A stretch of 59,530 nt of DNA from an uncultured Bacilli bacterium (GTDB lineage Bacteria; Bacillota_I; Bacilli_A; RF39; UBA660), in NCBI GenBank assembly GCA_934177995.1, contig CAKPPW010000005.1, forward strand, positions 1-59,530, given 5' to 3'. The notes under the pieces were generated by a model. That model did no database searches. It had not been told where the DNA came from and was given only the letters and a program-made list of their open reading frames with translations. Below, piece by piece: positions 9,503 through 18,016 of the stretch. The number at the start of each line of letters is the position of its first letter. The stretch's first letter is position 1. The position numbers and the translations under genes are program-made.

Positions 9503-10540
9503 ATGAGATTAGATGAATTTGATTATGATTTAGATAAAGAGTTAATTGCTCAAACACCACTTGAAAAAAGAGATAGTTCAAGACTTATGGTGTTAGATTG
9601 TAAAGATAAAACAATAGAAGATAAGATGTTTCCTGATTTATTGTCTTATTTAGAAAAAGGAGATACTTTGGTTTTAAATAATACTAAAGTATTGCCAGCT
9701 AGATTAATTGGCGAGAAAGAAAGTACTAAAGCGGTAATTGAATTATTATTACTTAAAAATATAGAAGGAGATATCTGGGAGTGTCTTACTAAACCAGCTA
9801 AGAGGATTCATGTTGGTGATAAAATATTTTTTGGAGATGGTTTGTTAGTAGCAACTTGTAAAGAGATTGGCGAAGAAGGTATTAGAGTAGTAGAGTTTAG
9901 TTATGAAGGAATATTCTATGAAGTTTTAGATGAGCTTGGTACTATGCCGCTACCACCTTATATTCATGAGACATTAAAAGATCAGTCAAGATATCAGACT
10001 GTTTATGCTAAAGAAATAGGTAGTGCTGCAGCACCTACTGCCGGTTTACATTTCACTAAAGAGTTATTAGAAAAGATTAAAGAAATGGGTGTTAATATTG
10101 CCTATGTAACTTTACATGTTGGTCTTGGAACTTTCCGTCCCGTAACAGAAGATATAATAGAAGATCATAAGATGCATTCAGAGTATTACTCTATGGATAA
10201 AGATACTGCTGACTTACTTAGAAAGACTAGAGAAAGTGGTAAAAGAATAATAGCGGTAGGAACAACTTCAACTAGAGTACTTGAAACAATTTATGAAAAG
10301 TATGGAACCTTTAAGGAAGATAGTGGTTTTACTACTTTGTTCTTATATCCATCAAAGAGTGTTGATTCGATAGATGGCTTAGTAACTAACTTTCATTTAC
10401 CTAAATCAACACTACTTATGTTAGTATCTGCTATAGCTACTAAAGAGTTTATCTTAAAAGCATATAATCATGCAGTAAAAGAAAGATATAGATTTTTCTC
10501 TTTTGGAGATGCTATGTTAATACTTAAAAATAATAATTAA
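9503..10540 (+). CDS. queA: S-adenosylmethionine:tRNA ribosyltransferase-isomerase QueA
   Basis: 345 residues, full length. QueA moves the ribose of SAM to 7-aminomethyl-deazaguanine in tRNA, the penultimate step of queuosine synthesis. Signatures include FDYDLDKELIAQTPLEKRD at the start, GSAAAPTAGLHFT in the middle and LYVTLHVGLGTF-type motifs (VTLHVGLGTFRPV). It begins at the base after the ruvB stop, the usual ruvAB-queA order. A VUT-family transporter at 49 kb could supply queuosine precursors. Confidence 0.96.
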   Translation: MRLDEFDYDLDKELIAQTPLEKRDSSRLMVLDCKDKTIEDKMFPDLLSYLEKGDTLVLNNTKVLPARLIGEKESTKAVIELLLLKNIEGDIWECLTKPAKRIHVGDKIFFGDGLLVATCKEIGEEGIRVVEFSYEGIFYEVLDELGTMPLPPYIHETLKDQSRYQTVYAKEIGSAAAPTAGLHFTKELLEKIKEMGVNIAYVTLHVGLGTFRPVTEDIIEDHKMHSEYYSMDKDTADLLRKTRESGKRIIAVGTTSTRVLETIYEKYGTFKEDSGFTTLFLYPSKSVDSIDGLVTNFHLPKSTLLMLVSAIATKEFILKAYNHAVKERYRFFSFGDAMLILKNNN

Positions 10541-10546
10541 AATTTC

Positions 10547-10575
10547 TTGAAACACATTAAGAAATAAGGTATAAT
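10547..10575 (+). promoter_or_regulatory. SigA-type promoter for tig
   Basis: TTGAAA (10547-10552), 17 bp, TATAAT (10570-10575), 23 bp ahead of the trigger factor start. It starts just past the queA stop, so tig is transcribed on its own. Confidence 0.8.
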
Positions 10576-10598
10576 AAGCCTATTGGAGGAGGAAGAGT

Positions 10599-11864
10599 AT
10601 GGCAAAGAAAAATAATAATATTCATGAAATAACAATTAAAATTGAAGGAGAAGAGTGGCAAAAAGCTCTAGATGAAAGCTTTAAGAAGAAAGTAAAAAAT
10701 GTAACTATTGATGGATTTAGAAAAGGAAAATGTCCAAGAAATATCTATGATAAGAAAGTAGGTATAGAAACATTATTTGATGAAGCTGGTAATATTGTAT
10801 TACAAGATGCTTATACTAAAGCTATTGAAGAAGCAAAAGTAATACCTGTTATTCCTGGTGAAGTTGAATTAACTAGTATTGATAAAGACCATGTTACATT
10901 TAAGTTTACTATTACTTCTCGTCCTGAAGTTACTATTAAAAACTATAAAGGATTAGGAGTTAAAGAAGAAAAAGCAACAGTTACTGATGAAGAAGTAGAA
11001 GAAGAAGTTAAGAAATTACTTGATAAATATGCTGAATTAGTAATTAAAGAAGATGGTTCAGTTGAGGCTGATGATTTAGTAACAATTGATTATGAAGGAT
11101 TCTTAGGAAGTAAAGCTTTTGAAGGTGGAAAAGGTGAAAACTATCCATTACAAATTGGAAGTGGAACATTTATTCCTGGTTTTGAAGAACAATTAATTGG
11201 TATGAAAAAGGAAGAAGAAAAAGAAATTAAAGTTACTTTCCCAGAAGAATACCATGAAGAATCATTAAAAGGAAAAGAAGCTACTTTCAAAGTAAAAGTA
11301 CATGAGATTAAAACAAAAGAAAAAAGAGAACTTGATCAAGATTTCTTTGATGATTTAGGCCTTGATGGTGTTAATGATGAAAAGAGTCTAAGAGAAGAAG
11401 TTAAGAAAAATATTCTTGCTCAAAAAGAAATGGAAAATGAAAACATCTATATTGATAAACTATTAAGTGAAGTAGCTAAGAATGTAGAAGTTGATATTCC
11501 AGAAGGAATGATTGAAGAAGAAACAACTCGTCTTTTAAAACGTGCTGAACAATCAATGATGATGCAAGGATTAAACTTAGACTTATATTATAAGATAACT
11601 GGAAGTAAAGAAGAAGACTTAAGAAATCAATTAAAGGATGAAGCTTATCAAAATGTTCTTTATCGTTTAATGCTTGAAGAAATTGTTAAGTTAGAAAAAA
11701 TTGAAGTAAGCGAAGAAGATGCTAAGAAAGAAGCTAAAGAGTTAGCTAATAAATACCAAATGGAAGAAGAAGACTTCTTAAAAGAATTTGGTGGACTAGA
11801 AATGGTTCAGTATGATCTTGAAATGAGAAGAACAATTGAACGTTTAAAAGAATTAAATAAATAA
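10599..11864 (+). CDS. tig: Trigger factor, ribosome-associated chaperone
   Basis: 421 residues in the usual three parts. The N-terminal ribosome-binding domain has the GFRKGKCPRNIY signature (near residue 41). The FKBP-type peptidyl-prolyl isomerase domain (about 150-240) includes VTIDYEGFLGSKAFEGG and IPGFEEQLIGM. The long helical C-terminal chaperone domain follows. It binds nascent chains at the ribosome exit. GGAGGAGG precedes the ATG. The codons are simpler and more biased than in neighbouring genes, as expected for a highly expressed gene. Confidence 0.96.
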   Translation: MAKKNNNIHEITIKIEGEEWQKALDESFKKKVKNVTIDGFRKGKCPRNIYDKKVGIETLFDEAGNIVLQDAYTKAIEEAKVIPVIPGEVELTSIDKDHVTFKFTITSRPEVTIKNYKGLGVKEEKATVTDEEVEEEVKKLLDKYAELVIKEDGSVEADDLVTIDYEGFLGSKAFEGGKGENYPLQIGSGTFIPGFEEQLIGMKKEEEKEIKVTFPEEYHEESLKGKEATFKVKVHEIKTKEKRELDQDFFDDLGLDGVNDEKSLREEVKKNILAQKEMENENIYIDKLLSEVAKNVEVDIPEGMIEEETTRLLKRAEQSMMMQGLNLDLYYKITGSKEEDLRNQLKDEAYQNVLYRLMLEEIVKLEKIEVSEEDAKKEAKELANKYQMEEEDFLKEFGGLEMVQYDLEMRRTIERLKELNK

Positions 11865-11889
11865 AAACCTTTACCAATAGAGGTTTTTC
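11863..11889 (+). terminator. Intrinsic terminator after tig
   Basis: AAAACCT pairs with AGGTTTT across a short loop and ends in a T run, immediately behind the tig stop. The rpmG promoter partly overlaps it. Confidence 0.7.
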
Positions 11890-11898
11890 TGATATAAT
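11871..11898 (+). promoter_or_regulatory. Probable promoter for rpmG-efp
   Basis: TATAAT at 11893-11898 with a weak -35 (TTACCA, 11871-11876) 16 bp upstream, embedded in the tig terminator and 25 bp before rpmG. Confidence 0.55.
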
Positions 11899-11923
11899 TT
11901 TAAAGAAACAAGGAGGTAGTGTC

Positions 11924-12088
11924 ATGGCAAAAGTAGGAAATAGACAAAAGAAAACACTAGTATGTACAGTTTGTAAAGAAGAAAATTATCGTACACCTAA
12001 AAACGTTAAAAATACAACTGATCGTCTAGACATTAATAAATATTGTCCAAAATGTGGACATCATACTGAACACAAAGAAAAGAAGTAA
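11924..12088 (+). CDS. rpmG: 50S ribosomal protein L33
   Basis: 54 residues starting MAKVGNRQKKTLVCTVC. It has two CxxC pairs (CTVC and CPKC), so it is the zinc-binding form of L33. AAGGAGG lies just upstream of the ATG, and efp follows after 22 bp. The gene order rpmG-efp is unusual but both are translation genes. The length is typical. Confidence 0.93.
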   Translation: MAKVGNRQKKTLVCTVCKEENYRTPKNVKNTTDRLDINKYCPKCGHHTEHKEKK

Positions 12089-12110
12089 TAACTAAAGGAG
12101 GAAATAAGAT

Positions 12111-12668
12111 ATGATTAATTCCAATGATTTAAAAAACGGAATTACTATTCAAGCTGATGGTAATATCTATATGGTACTTGATAGTCAACACGTAAAACCT
12201 GGTAAAGGAGCAGCTATTGTTAAAGCAAAACTTAAAAACTTAAGAACAGGTTCTATCGCTGAAAAGACTTTCAATGCTGGAGTTAAAGTAGAAACAGCAC
12301 ATATTTCAAAGAAACCTATGCAATTCCTTTATAGTATGGGAGATACTTATTACTTCATGAATATGCAAGATTATGAACAAATTGAACTTGATAAGAGTAC
12401 AATTGGTGATGATGCAAAATTCTTAAAAGAAAACTTAGAAGTAGAAATTATTTTCTTTGAAGGTGAAATGTTAGGTATGAACTTACCAGATAAAGTTGTT
12501 ATGAAAATAGTAGCTACTGAAGATGCTGTTAAAGGTAATACTTCATCTTCTGCTATGAAAAATGCTACATTAGAAACTGGTATGGTAGTACAAGTTCCAT
12601 TATTTATTAAACAAGATGAAGAAATTCTTGTTGGAACAAAAGATGGAAAATATGTATCAAGAGCATAA
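12111..12668 (+). CDS. efp: Elongation factor P
   Basis: 185 residues, three beta-barrel domains. EF-P enters the ribosomal E site and relieves stalling at polyproline. The tip loop reads HVKPGKGAA with a Lys at position 32, the residue modified in many bacteria. The C-terminal domain ends with the family pattern VGTKDGKYVSRA. AAAGGAGG precedes the start. The intrinsic terminator overlaps the stop codon. Confidence 0.96.
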   Translation: MINSNDLKNGITIQADGNIYMVLDSQHVKPGKGAAIVKAKLKNLRTGSIAEKTFNAGVKVETAHISKKPMQFLYSMGDTYYFMNMQDYEQIELDKSTIGDDAKFLKENLEVEIIFFEGEMLGMNLPDKVVMKIVATEDAVKGNTSSSAMKNATLETGMVVQVPLFIKQDEEILVGTKDGKYVSRA

Positions 12669-12682
12669 AGCTCTTTTTTTCT
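12660..12682 (+). terminator. Intrinsic terminator overlapping the efp stop
   Basis: AGAGC, a short loop containing the stop codon, GCTCT and then a run of T. Confidence 0.85.
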
Positions 12683-12722
12683 TTACCTAAAAATGATATT
12701 ATTATTCTAGGATGGTGATTAA

Positions 12723-13715
12723 ATGAAAGTATTAGTAACAGGAGGATGTGGCTATATCGGTAGTCATACTGTTTGTGAATTATTAAAAAATAATTATGAA
12801 GTGGTTATCATTGATAACTTTAGTAATAGTAAAAAAGAAGTGGTTGATAAGATTAAGACTCTAACAGGAAGTGATGTTAAACTTTATGAGGGTGATGTTT
12901 GTGATAAAGAGCTTTTAGACAATATCTTTAAGACTGAACAAATTGATGCCGTAATTCATTTTGCTGGTTATAAAGCAGTAGGAGAAAGTGTTAAAAAACC
13001 ACTTATGTATTATGAGAATAACTTAATATCAACTCTATATCTACTTGAAGTAATGAAAAAATATAACTGTAAGAAATTTATATTCTCATCAAGTGCTACT
13101 GTCTATGGAACACCTAAAGAGTTACCAATCAAAGAAGATTTCCCTTTATCAACAACTAATCCATATGGTACTACTAAATTGATGATTGAAATGATTCTAA
13201 AGGATATTTATAAAGCTGATAATAGTCTTGATATTACTATTTTAAGATATTTTAATCCAATTGGTAATGAAGAGACAGGTTTGTTAGGAGAAAGTCCTAA
13301 TGGTATACCGAATAATCTTATGCCTTATATTGTTAGAGTAGCTACTAAAGAGTTAGAATGTTTAAGTATTTTTGGAGATGATTACGATACTAAAGATGGA
13401 ACAGGGGTAAGAGATTATATCCATGTTGTAGATCTTGCTAAAGGACATGTACTAGCTCTTAAGAAAGCTAAAGGATTAAGTATTTATAACTTAGGTACTG
13501 GTTCTGGGTATAGTGTTTTAGAATTAGTTAAAACTTTTGAAAGAGTAAATAATATTAAAGTTAATTATAAAATAGTCGGAAGACGAGAAGGAGATATTGC
13601 TAGTTGTTATGCTGATAATACTAAAGCAAAAGAAGAGTTAGGTTTTAATCCTACTAAGACTTTAGAAGATATGTGTCGAGATTCTTATACTTATATTCTT
13701 AATAATAAAAAGTAG
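12723..13715 (+). CDS. galE: UDP-glucose 4-epimerase
   Basis: 330 residues, short-chain dehydrogenase fold. The NAD-binding GGCGYIGSHT is at residues 7-16, the catalytic Ser region is FIFSSSATVYG, and the active-site YGTTK is near residue 146. It interconverts UDP-glucose and UDP-galactose (or the GlcNAc/GalNAc pair), giving sugars for the surface glycans encoded elsewhere in this window. It stands alone between efp and the pyrophosphatase; GATGGTG precedes the ATG. Substrate choice cannot be settled by eye. Confidence 0.93.
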   Translation: MKVLVTGGCGYIGSHTVCELLKNNYEVVIIDNFSNSKKEVVDKIKTLTGSDVKLYEGDVCDKELLDNIFKTEQIDAVIHFAGYKAVGESVKKPLMYYENNLISTLYLLEVMKKYNCKKFIFSSSATVYGTPKELPIKEDFPLSTTNPYGTTKLMIEMILKDIYKADNSLDITILRYFNPIGNEETGLLGESPNGIPNNLMPYIVRVATKELECLSIFGDDYDTKDGTGVRDYIHVVDLAKGHVLALKKAKGLSIYNLGTGSGYSVLELVKTFERVNNIKVNYKIVGRREGDIASCYADNTKAKEELGFNPTKTLEDMCRDSYTYILNNKK

Positions 13716-13728
13716 TCGTTGATATTTT

Positions 13729-13757
13729 TTGACAAATAGTATTAATTATTATATAAT
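13729..13757 (+). promoter_or_regulatory. Consensus SigA promoter for ppaC
   Basis: TTGACA (13729-13734), 17 bp, TATAAT (13752-13757). Both hexamers are perfect, 24 bp before the gene. Confidence 0.88.
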
Positions 13758-13781
13758 CTTAAACAGAAATGAGGGAGTTAT

Positions 13782-15401
13782 ATGGAAAAAACTTATATAT
13801 TTGGACATAGAAAACCAGATACTGATTCTGTCTGTAGTGCTATTAGTCTATCATATTTAAAAAAACAATTAGGAGAAAATACTGAGGCTTGTATCTTAGG
13901 AAATGTTAATAAGGAAACAGCTTATGCTCTAGATTATTTTAAAGTGAAAATGCCAAAGTATTTAAATGATGTTAAATTACAACTTAAAGATGTAGATTAT
14001 CATAAACATTATTTTTTAAATCAATCTAAATCTATTTATGATAGTTACTTATATATGTTAAATCAAGGATTAACTGGAGTACCAGTAGTAGATGAAAAAG
14101 AGAAATTACTTGGTATTGTAACTATTAAAGATTTAGCTCATCACTTTATTAATGATGAAGTTAATCTATTAAAAACATCATATAGCAACTTACTAGAAGT
14201 GTTAAAAGCAGAAGAAGTGTTAAAGTTTGATGAAGAAATTGAAGGAAACTTGTTAGCAGCAGCTTACCGTAGTACTACTTTCCTTGAAACAGTAAAACTA
14301 AAGAAAACTGATATTCTAATAGTAGGAGATCGTCATAGTGTTATTGAATATGCTGTAGAAAATGGTGTTAAGATGATAATTTTAACTGGTAATGGAGAAA
14401 TTAAAAATAAACACTTAGAAATAGCTAGAAAGAATAAAGTTAATATTATAAGAAGTAGTTATGATACTTATCATGTTTCTCGTCTAGTTAGTCTAGCTAA
14501 TTATATTGGTAATATGACAAGAACTACTAAAGATGCTGTAACCTTTGATGAAAATATTTATGTAGATGATATTTTAGAAATAAATAAGAAATTAAGACAT
14601 ACTAATTATCCAGTAATTAATAGTAAAACTGGTAAATGTTTAGGACTTTTAAGAATAACTGATTTAGAAGCTAAACATCCTAAGAAAGTAATTTTAGTAG
14701 ATCATAATGAAAAGGTTCAAAGTGCTGAAGGATTAGAAGAAGCAGAAATTAAAGAAATATTTGATCACCATAATTTAGGATCAATTACTACTGCTAGTCC
14801 CGTAAACTTTAGAAATATGGCAGTCGGTTCTACTAATACTATTATTTATACTTTATATAAAGAAAAAGAAATAGAAATTACTAAAGAGATGGCTGGTATG
14901 ATGTTATCTGGTATTTTATCTGATACCTTAATACTAAAAAGTCCAACAGCAACTCAACTTGATGTAGAAGCTGTTCACTATCTTTCAAAAATAGCAGGAG
15001 TTGACTATAAAAAATATGGTCTTGATATGATTAAAGCTGGTACTTCACTTGAAGGTATGAGTGAAGAAGATGTTTTATATAATGACTTTAAACTTTATAA
15101 TGTAAATGATAAGACAATGGGTATAGGACAATTCTTTACTACTAACTTTGATGAAATTAAAAAGAATATGGATAAGTATTTAGATACACTAGATGAAGTA
15201 GCTGAAGCAAATAACTATTCATTATTAGCACTTTATATAACTGATATTATTGAAAATGGTTCTTATGTTATCTATAATAGAAAAGCTAAAGATTTAATGG
15301 AAATTGCTTATCGTAAGGATATGGAAGAAGGTACATATCTAGCTGATGTTGTTTCTAGAAAGAAACATGTAGTACCACTTCTTATGGAAGTATTTAATTA
15401 A
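13782..15401 (+). CDS. ppaC: Manganese-dependent inorganic pyrophosphatase with CBS and DRTGG domains
   Basis: 539 residues, the long regulated form of family II pyrophosphatase. The DHH catalytic part is split: FGHRKPDTDS at residues 7-16, then VDHNEK and FDHHNLG near 305-330. The regulatory insert lies between, with CBS 1 (about 70-130), a DRTGG domain (about 150-245) and CBS 2 (about 250-300). The C-terminal DHHA2 domain ends in SRKKHVVPLL, the substrate-binding signature. In studied CBS-PPases the insert binds adenine nucleotides and diadenosine polyphosphates. It is monocistronic, with a consensus promoter and a terminator. Confidence 0.95.
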   Translation: MEKTYIFGHRKPDTDSVCSAISLSYLKKQLGENTEACILGNVNKETAYALDYFKVKMPKYLNDVKLQLKDVDYHKHYFLNQSKSIYDSYLYMLNQGLTGVPVVDEKEKLLGIVTIKDLAHHFINDEVNLLKTSYSNLLEVLKAEEVLKFDEEIEGNLLAAAYRSTTFLETVKLKKTDILIVGDRHSVIEYAVENGVKMIILTGNGEIKNKHLEIARKNKVNIIRSSYDTYHVSRLVSLANYIGNMTRTTKDAVTFDENIYVDDILEINKKLRHTNYPVINSKTGKCLGLLRITDLEAKHPKKVILVDHNEKVQSAEGLEEAEIKEIFDHHNLGSITTASPVNFRNMAVGSTNTIIYTLYKEKEIEITKEMAGMMLSGILSDTLILKSPTATQLDVEAVHYLSKIAGVDYKKYGLDMIKAGTSLEGMSEEDVLYNDFKLYNVNDKTMGIGQFFTTNFDEIKKNMDKYLDTLDEVAEANNYSLLALYITDIIENGSYVIYNRKAKDLMEIAYRKDMEEGTYLADVVSRKKHVVPLLMEVFN

Positions 15402-15431
15402 AGGAATGATTGTTAATAATCATTCCTTTTC
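15401..15431 (+). terminator. Intrinsic terminator after ppaC
   Basis: AAGGAATGAT pairs with ATCATTCCTT and ends in a T run, touching the ppaC stop. Confidence 0.88.
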
Positions 15432-15458
15432 TGTTAAATACAAAATAAATATTTATAA

Positions 15459-15629
15459 TTATGATTTTTTTTCTTTAGCTGAGTAGACAATTGCCTTTTT
15501 TTTTGATGACATTACTTCTTTAGACCATTTTATTGGAATAACATCTTTTAATGTTTCTTTAGTGCTTACTGTAGGCCTAGATTGTGTAAAAAAACCATTT
15601 GGAAATTTGATTTCTTTTTTAGTATTCAT
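15459..15629 (-). CDS. Small basic protein downstream of the PemK-like gene, possible partner
   Basis: 56 residues, Lys-rich (MNTKKEIKFPNGFFTQ, ends SAKEKKS), with AGGTGG before the ATG at 15629. It lies 113 bp behind the PemK/MazF-like gene on the same strand and has its own consensus promoter. I do not recognise a family. Its size, charge and location fit an antitoxin or accessory protein of a toxin-antitoxin pair, but antitoxins usually precede MazF-type toxins, so the role is only a suggestion. Confidence 0.6.
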   Translation of the reverse strand: MNTKKEIKFPNGFFTQSRPTVSTKETLKDVIPIKWSKEVMSSKKKAIVYSAKEKKS

Positions 15630-15710
15630 AAGACCACCTCACTATCTTTCTATTTATTAATATAATTATACTTTAAAAATAATGCAAATATCAAGCTAAG
15701 ATTGGCTTGT

Positions 15711-15739
15711 ATTATAGCATTTAAAGCATTAATTGTCAA
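15711..15739 (-). promoter_or_regulatory. Consensus SigA promoter for the 56-residue gene (minus strand)
   Basis: On the minus strand TTGACA (15739-15734), 17 bp, TATAAT (15716-15711). It starts 4 bp past the PemK-like stop. A hairpin CAAGC...GCTTG follows in the 5' leader, close to the presumed transcription start. Confidence 0.85.
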
Positions 15740-15742
15740 ACT

Positions 15743-16171
15743 TTAGTTTGCCACTGCCTCTTTTATATTATTTAGATTATTACGTAATTTATTGCTTTTA
15801 GCAAGTATCATAATTATCATTATTAGTTCGTCTAATAACTCATCACTTATGTGACCTAAAACATAATAATCTATTTTGGATTTATCAAAGTAAATAAGTT
15901 GATCAGCTTTAATAAAACCACTTTTCTTATTAATATTTTTATTTGAAATAATATCATCACTAATAATTTCAATATTTTCCATAAATCTTAATTTTCTATT
16001 TTTTTGTTCTTCATTTTTAAAACTGGACATTACATTAGTAACTAAATCATAACCTAAGCCTTCAATAAAGTCTGGTTTATCATTTACTACAATGAATGAA
16101 TGTTTGCCTATTACTATTCCGTCTTCTCCAATATAGTTATTTACAACAATAATATCTCCTAATTTACACAT
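15743..16171 (-). CDS. PemK/MazF-like toxin-family protein
   Basis: 142 residues. It begins MCKLGDIIVVNNY, the usual PemK/MazF opening (G-D-I-V-x-V), continues GKHSFIVVNDKPDF and VMSSF, and has a C-terminal helical tail (ISDELLDELIMII). MazF-type proteins are sequence-specific mRNA interferases; this clade has an extra middle segment, and I cannot confirm catalysis. AGGAGG precedes ATG 16171. The gene runs opposite to ppaC and in the same direction as the cotJ genes behind a terminator. The small gene downstream may be its partner. Confidence 0.7.
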   Translation of the reverse strand: MCKLGDIIVVNNYIGEDGIVIGKHSFIVVNDKPDFIEGLGYDLVTNVMSSFKNEEQKNRKLRFMENIEIISDDIISNKNINKKSGFIKADQLIYFDKSKIDYYVLGHISDELLDELIMIIMILAKSNKLRNNLNNIKEAVAN

Positions 16172-16206
16172 GTTTAATATTCCTCCTTTTATATTATTAT
16201 TTGTTT

Positions 16207-16233
16207 ATTATAGTATGTTCTAGAAAATGTCAA
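16207..16233 (-). promoter_or_regulatory. Promoter for the PemK-like gene (minus strand)
   Basis: On the minus strand TTGACA (16233-16228) and TATAAT (16212-16207) with a short 15 bp spacer, about 36 bp before the start. Both hexamers are perfect but the spacing is below optimum. Confidence 0.65.
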
Positions 16234-16260
16234 TTTCTTTTAACATAAAATATATAGCAA

Positions 16261-16288
16261 AAGACTAGTCTTGATGGGCTAGTCTTTA
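16261..16288 (-). terminator. Intrinsic terminator after cotJC
   Basis: AAAGACTAG (16261-16269) pairs with CTAGTCTTT (16280-16288), overlapping the cotJC stop on the minus strand. It separates the coat operon from the PemK-like gene. Confidence 0.8.
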
Positions 16289-16843
16289 TCTATATTTTTC
16301 TTGATATTCATCAAATAAATCTTTAAATAAATTATAGTGAACAACTTCTCTTTGTCTTAAGAATAATAGTGGTCCAATTACATCTGGATCATTTGTTAAA
16401 TCAATTAAGTTCTCATAGACTGCTCTTGCTTTTTGTTCAGCAGCCATGTCTTCTGCAAGATCTGCTAATGGGTCACCAGTTGTAGCAAAGTAATCTACTG
16501 TAAACGGTACTCCATCAGCATTAGTAGGGTATAAGGCTCTTTTGTGTCCGGCATAATGAGAATCAAGCCCGGCTGCTTTTAACTCCTCAATAGTAGCATC
16601 TTTTAATAACTGATAAATCATAGTAGAAATCATTTCAATATGAGCAAGTTCTTCGGTACCAATATCAGTTAGTAGAGCTTGTCCTTTATTATCAGGCATA
16701 GTGTATCTTTGATTTAAATATCTTAGGGCAGCACCTAACTCACCATTGCTACCTCCATATTGTTCAACTAATAGTTTGGCCATATTTAAATCTTTTCTTT
16801 TTATATTAATTGGATACTGTAATTTCTTTTGATACTTCCACAT
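16286..16843 (-). CDS. cotJC: Spore coat protein CotJC, manganese-catalase family
   Basis: 185 residues of the manganese-catalase fold: MWKYQKKLQYP at the start, GSNGELGAALRYL, EELAHIEMIS and REVVHYNLF, which carry the Glu and His metal ligands. CotJC is deposited in the inner spore coat in Bacillus and Clostridia. The ATG follows directly on the stop of the CotJB-like gene, so the two are translationally coupled. Its presence suggests the organism sporulates or descends from a sporulating ancestor. Confidence 0.92.
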   Translation of the reverse strand: MWKYQKKLQYPINIKRKDLNMAKLLVEQYGGSNGELGAALRYLNQRYTMPDNKGQALLTDIGTEELAHIEMISTMIYQLLKDATIEELKAAGLDSHYAGHKRALYPTNADGVPFTVDYFATTGDPLADLAEDMAAEQKARAVYENLIDLTNDPDVIGPLLFLRQREVVHYNLFKDLFDEYQEKYR

Positions 16844-17281
16844 TTACATACCTCCTTCATTCCATGGAAAGTTTTCCATTTCCCATTTAAAGGGACTATC
16901 TTTTAAAGCCTCACTAGAGATATTAATAACACCATATCTAGCTTCATATTCATTTAAAAGATTATTAGCTTCCTTTCGGTACTGATTAAATATCTCTAAC
17001 ATATTCCCATCTTGTGGATTAAGATCTAAATATAAATTTAAATCATGAGCGGCAAACTCCTGTTCACTTAGTCTTAAGAATAAATCATCTTGTTCACTAG
17101 TAGGTGTTAATACTTGTGGAGTATAATTCTTATAAGGTATATAGCTATCCTTAAACATATTTCCTAAAGTAAATCCTTCACTACTAGAGTAAAGATTATT
17201 ATCATCACTAACTTGTCTAAAATAGTTAGAACTATTTCTTTGATAATTAAAATTAGGACGATATTGATATTGTTGATTCAT
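16844..17281 (-). CDS. CotJA-CotJB-like spore coat protein (apparent fusion)
   Basis: 145 residues in two parts. The first (about 1-60) has an Asn/Tyr/Gln-rich start and then GFTLGNMFKDSYIPYKNY, which resembles the CotJA region (x-L-x-x-L/M-F-x-x-x-Y-x-P-Y). The second is CotJB-like: EQEFAAHDLNLYLDLNP, then a helical stretch and the end FPWNEGGM, close to the CotJB signature ending. In Bacillus the two are separate genes before cotJC; here one reading frame covers both. It directly precedes cotJC. The CotJB part is firm, the CotJA part tentative. Confidence 0.8.
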   Translation of the reverse strand: MNQQYQYRPNFNYQRNSSNYFRQVSDDNNLYSSSEGFTLGNMFKDSYIPYKNYTPQVLTPTSEQDDLFLRLSEQEFAAHDLNLYLDLNPQDGNMLEIFNQYRKEANNLLNEYEARYGVINISSEALKDSPFKWEMENFPWNEGGM

Positions 17282-17312
17282 AAATTTTCCCCTTTCCTTA
17301 GTAATTTATTCC

Positions 17313-17345
17313 AAAAAAAAATAGGCGTATAGTCAAATACCTATT
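17313..17345 (-). terminator. Intrinsic terminator of the M23 peptidase gene
   Basis: On the minus strand AATAGG and CCTATT pair with an inner TAT/ATA extension, followed by nine T. It begins at the M23 stop codon. Confidence 0.8.
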
Positions 17346-17988
17346 AATATAAACTGAAGGGGTTTAGACTACTACCCTTATAAGGATACGCATTCCAAAG
17401 TGAGAAGTGTAAGTGTACCCCAGTGGCAAGACCACTTCTTCCCATACCAGCGATTACTTGTCCTTTACTAACTCTTTGACCAACAGAAACATTAACACTT
17501 GCTAGATGAGCATACATTGTATAATAACCATTATCGTGTCTAATAACTACATAAAGACCATTGTCCCATTTTCTTGATACAGTGACAACCTCACCATCAT
17601 TAACAGCAAAGATACTAGAATTATAAGGACATCCTGCTATATCAACTCCGTCATGTGCTGTTCCTCGATAACCTTGACTTATATAATAGCCACTAACAGT
17701 AGGAAAAGCGTAACCATTTCCAGTATTTACAGATACATAAGTGGGAGCATTATTAGTAGTGGTAGTTGCTTGAATAGTAGGCGTATTATTTACTACTTCT
17801 ACGTTACTAGTATTAGAAAAAGGACTATTGATAGTTTCTTCACTTTCAAAAAATTTTTCATTATTAGCATTGTAAAATGTTAAAAGATCAGGATTTTTAT
17901 AAGCTACATAACCAATCATACTTACTAAAATAGAAACTGTTGTTAAATAAGTCATATATACTTTTATTTTTTTAAAGAATCTTACCAC
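17344..17988 (-). CDS. Membrane-anchored M23 (LytM-type) peptidase
   Basis: Zinc endopeptidase domain of the LytM/SpoIIQ class. The pattern is HDGVD (first His and Asp ligands), YAHL, and VHLHFSLW (HxH). The N-terminus has a membrane helix (YMTYLTTVSILVSMIGYV) followed by a Thr/Asn-rich linker. GTG 17988 is chosen: GGGAGTGG lies just upstream, and a longer frame to 18114 would run across a perfect promoter. It probably cuts peptidoglycan outside the membrane. Being next to coat genes makes a sporulation role such as SpoIIQ possible, but the motifs do not separate that from a vegetative enzyme. Confidence 0.87.
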   Translation of the reverse strand: MVRFFKKIKVYMTYLTTVSILVSMIGYVAYKNPDLLTFYNANNEKFFESEETINSPFSNTSNVEVVNNTPTIQATTTTNNAPTYVSVNTGNGYAFPTVSGYYISQGYRGTAHDGVDIAGCPYNSSIFAVNDGEVVTVSRKWDNGLYVVIRHDNGYYTMYAHLASVNVSVGQRVSKGQVIAGMGRSGLATGVHLHFSLWNAYPYKGSSLNPFSLY

Positions 17989-18016
17989 AAATACCACTCC
18001 CATCGATAAGAGGTAT

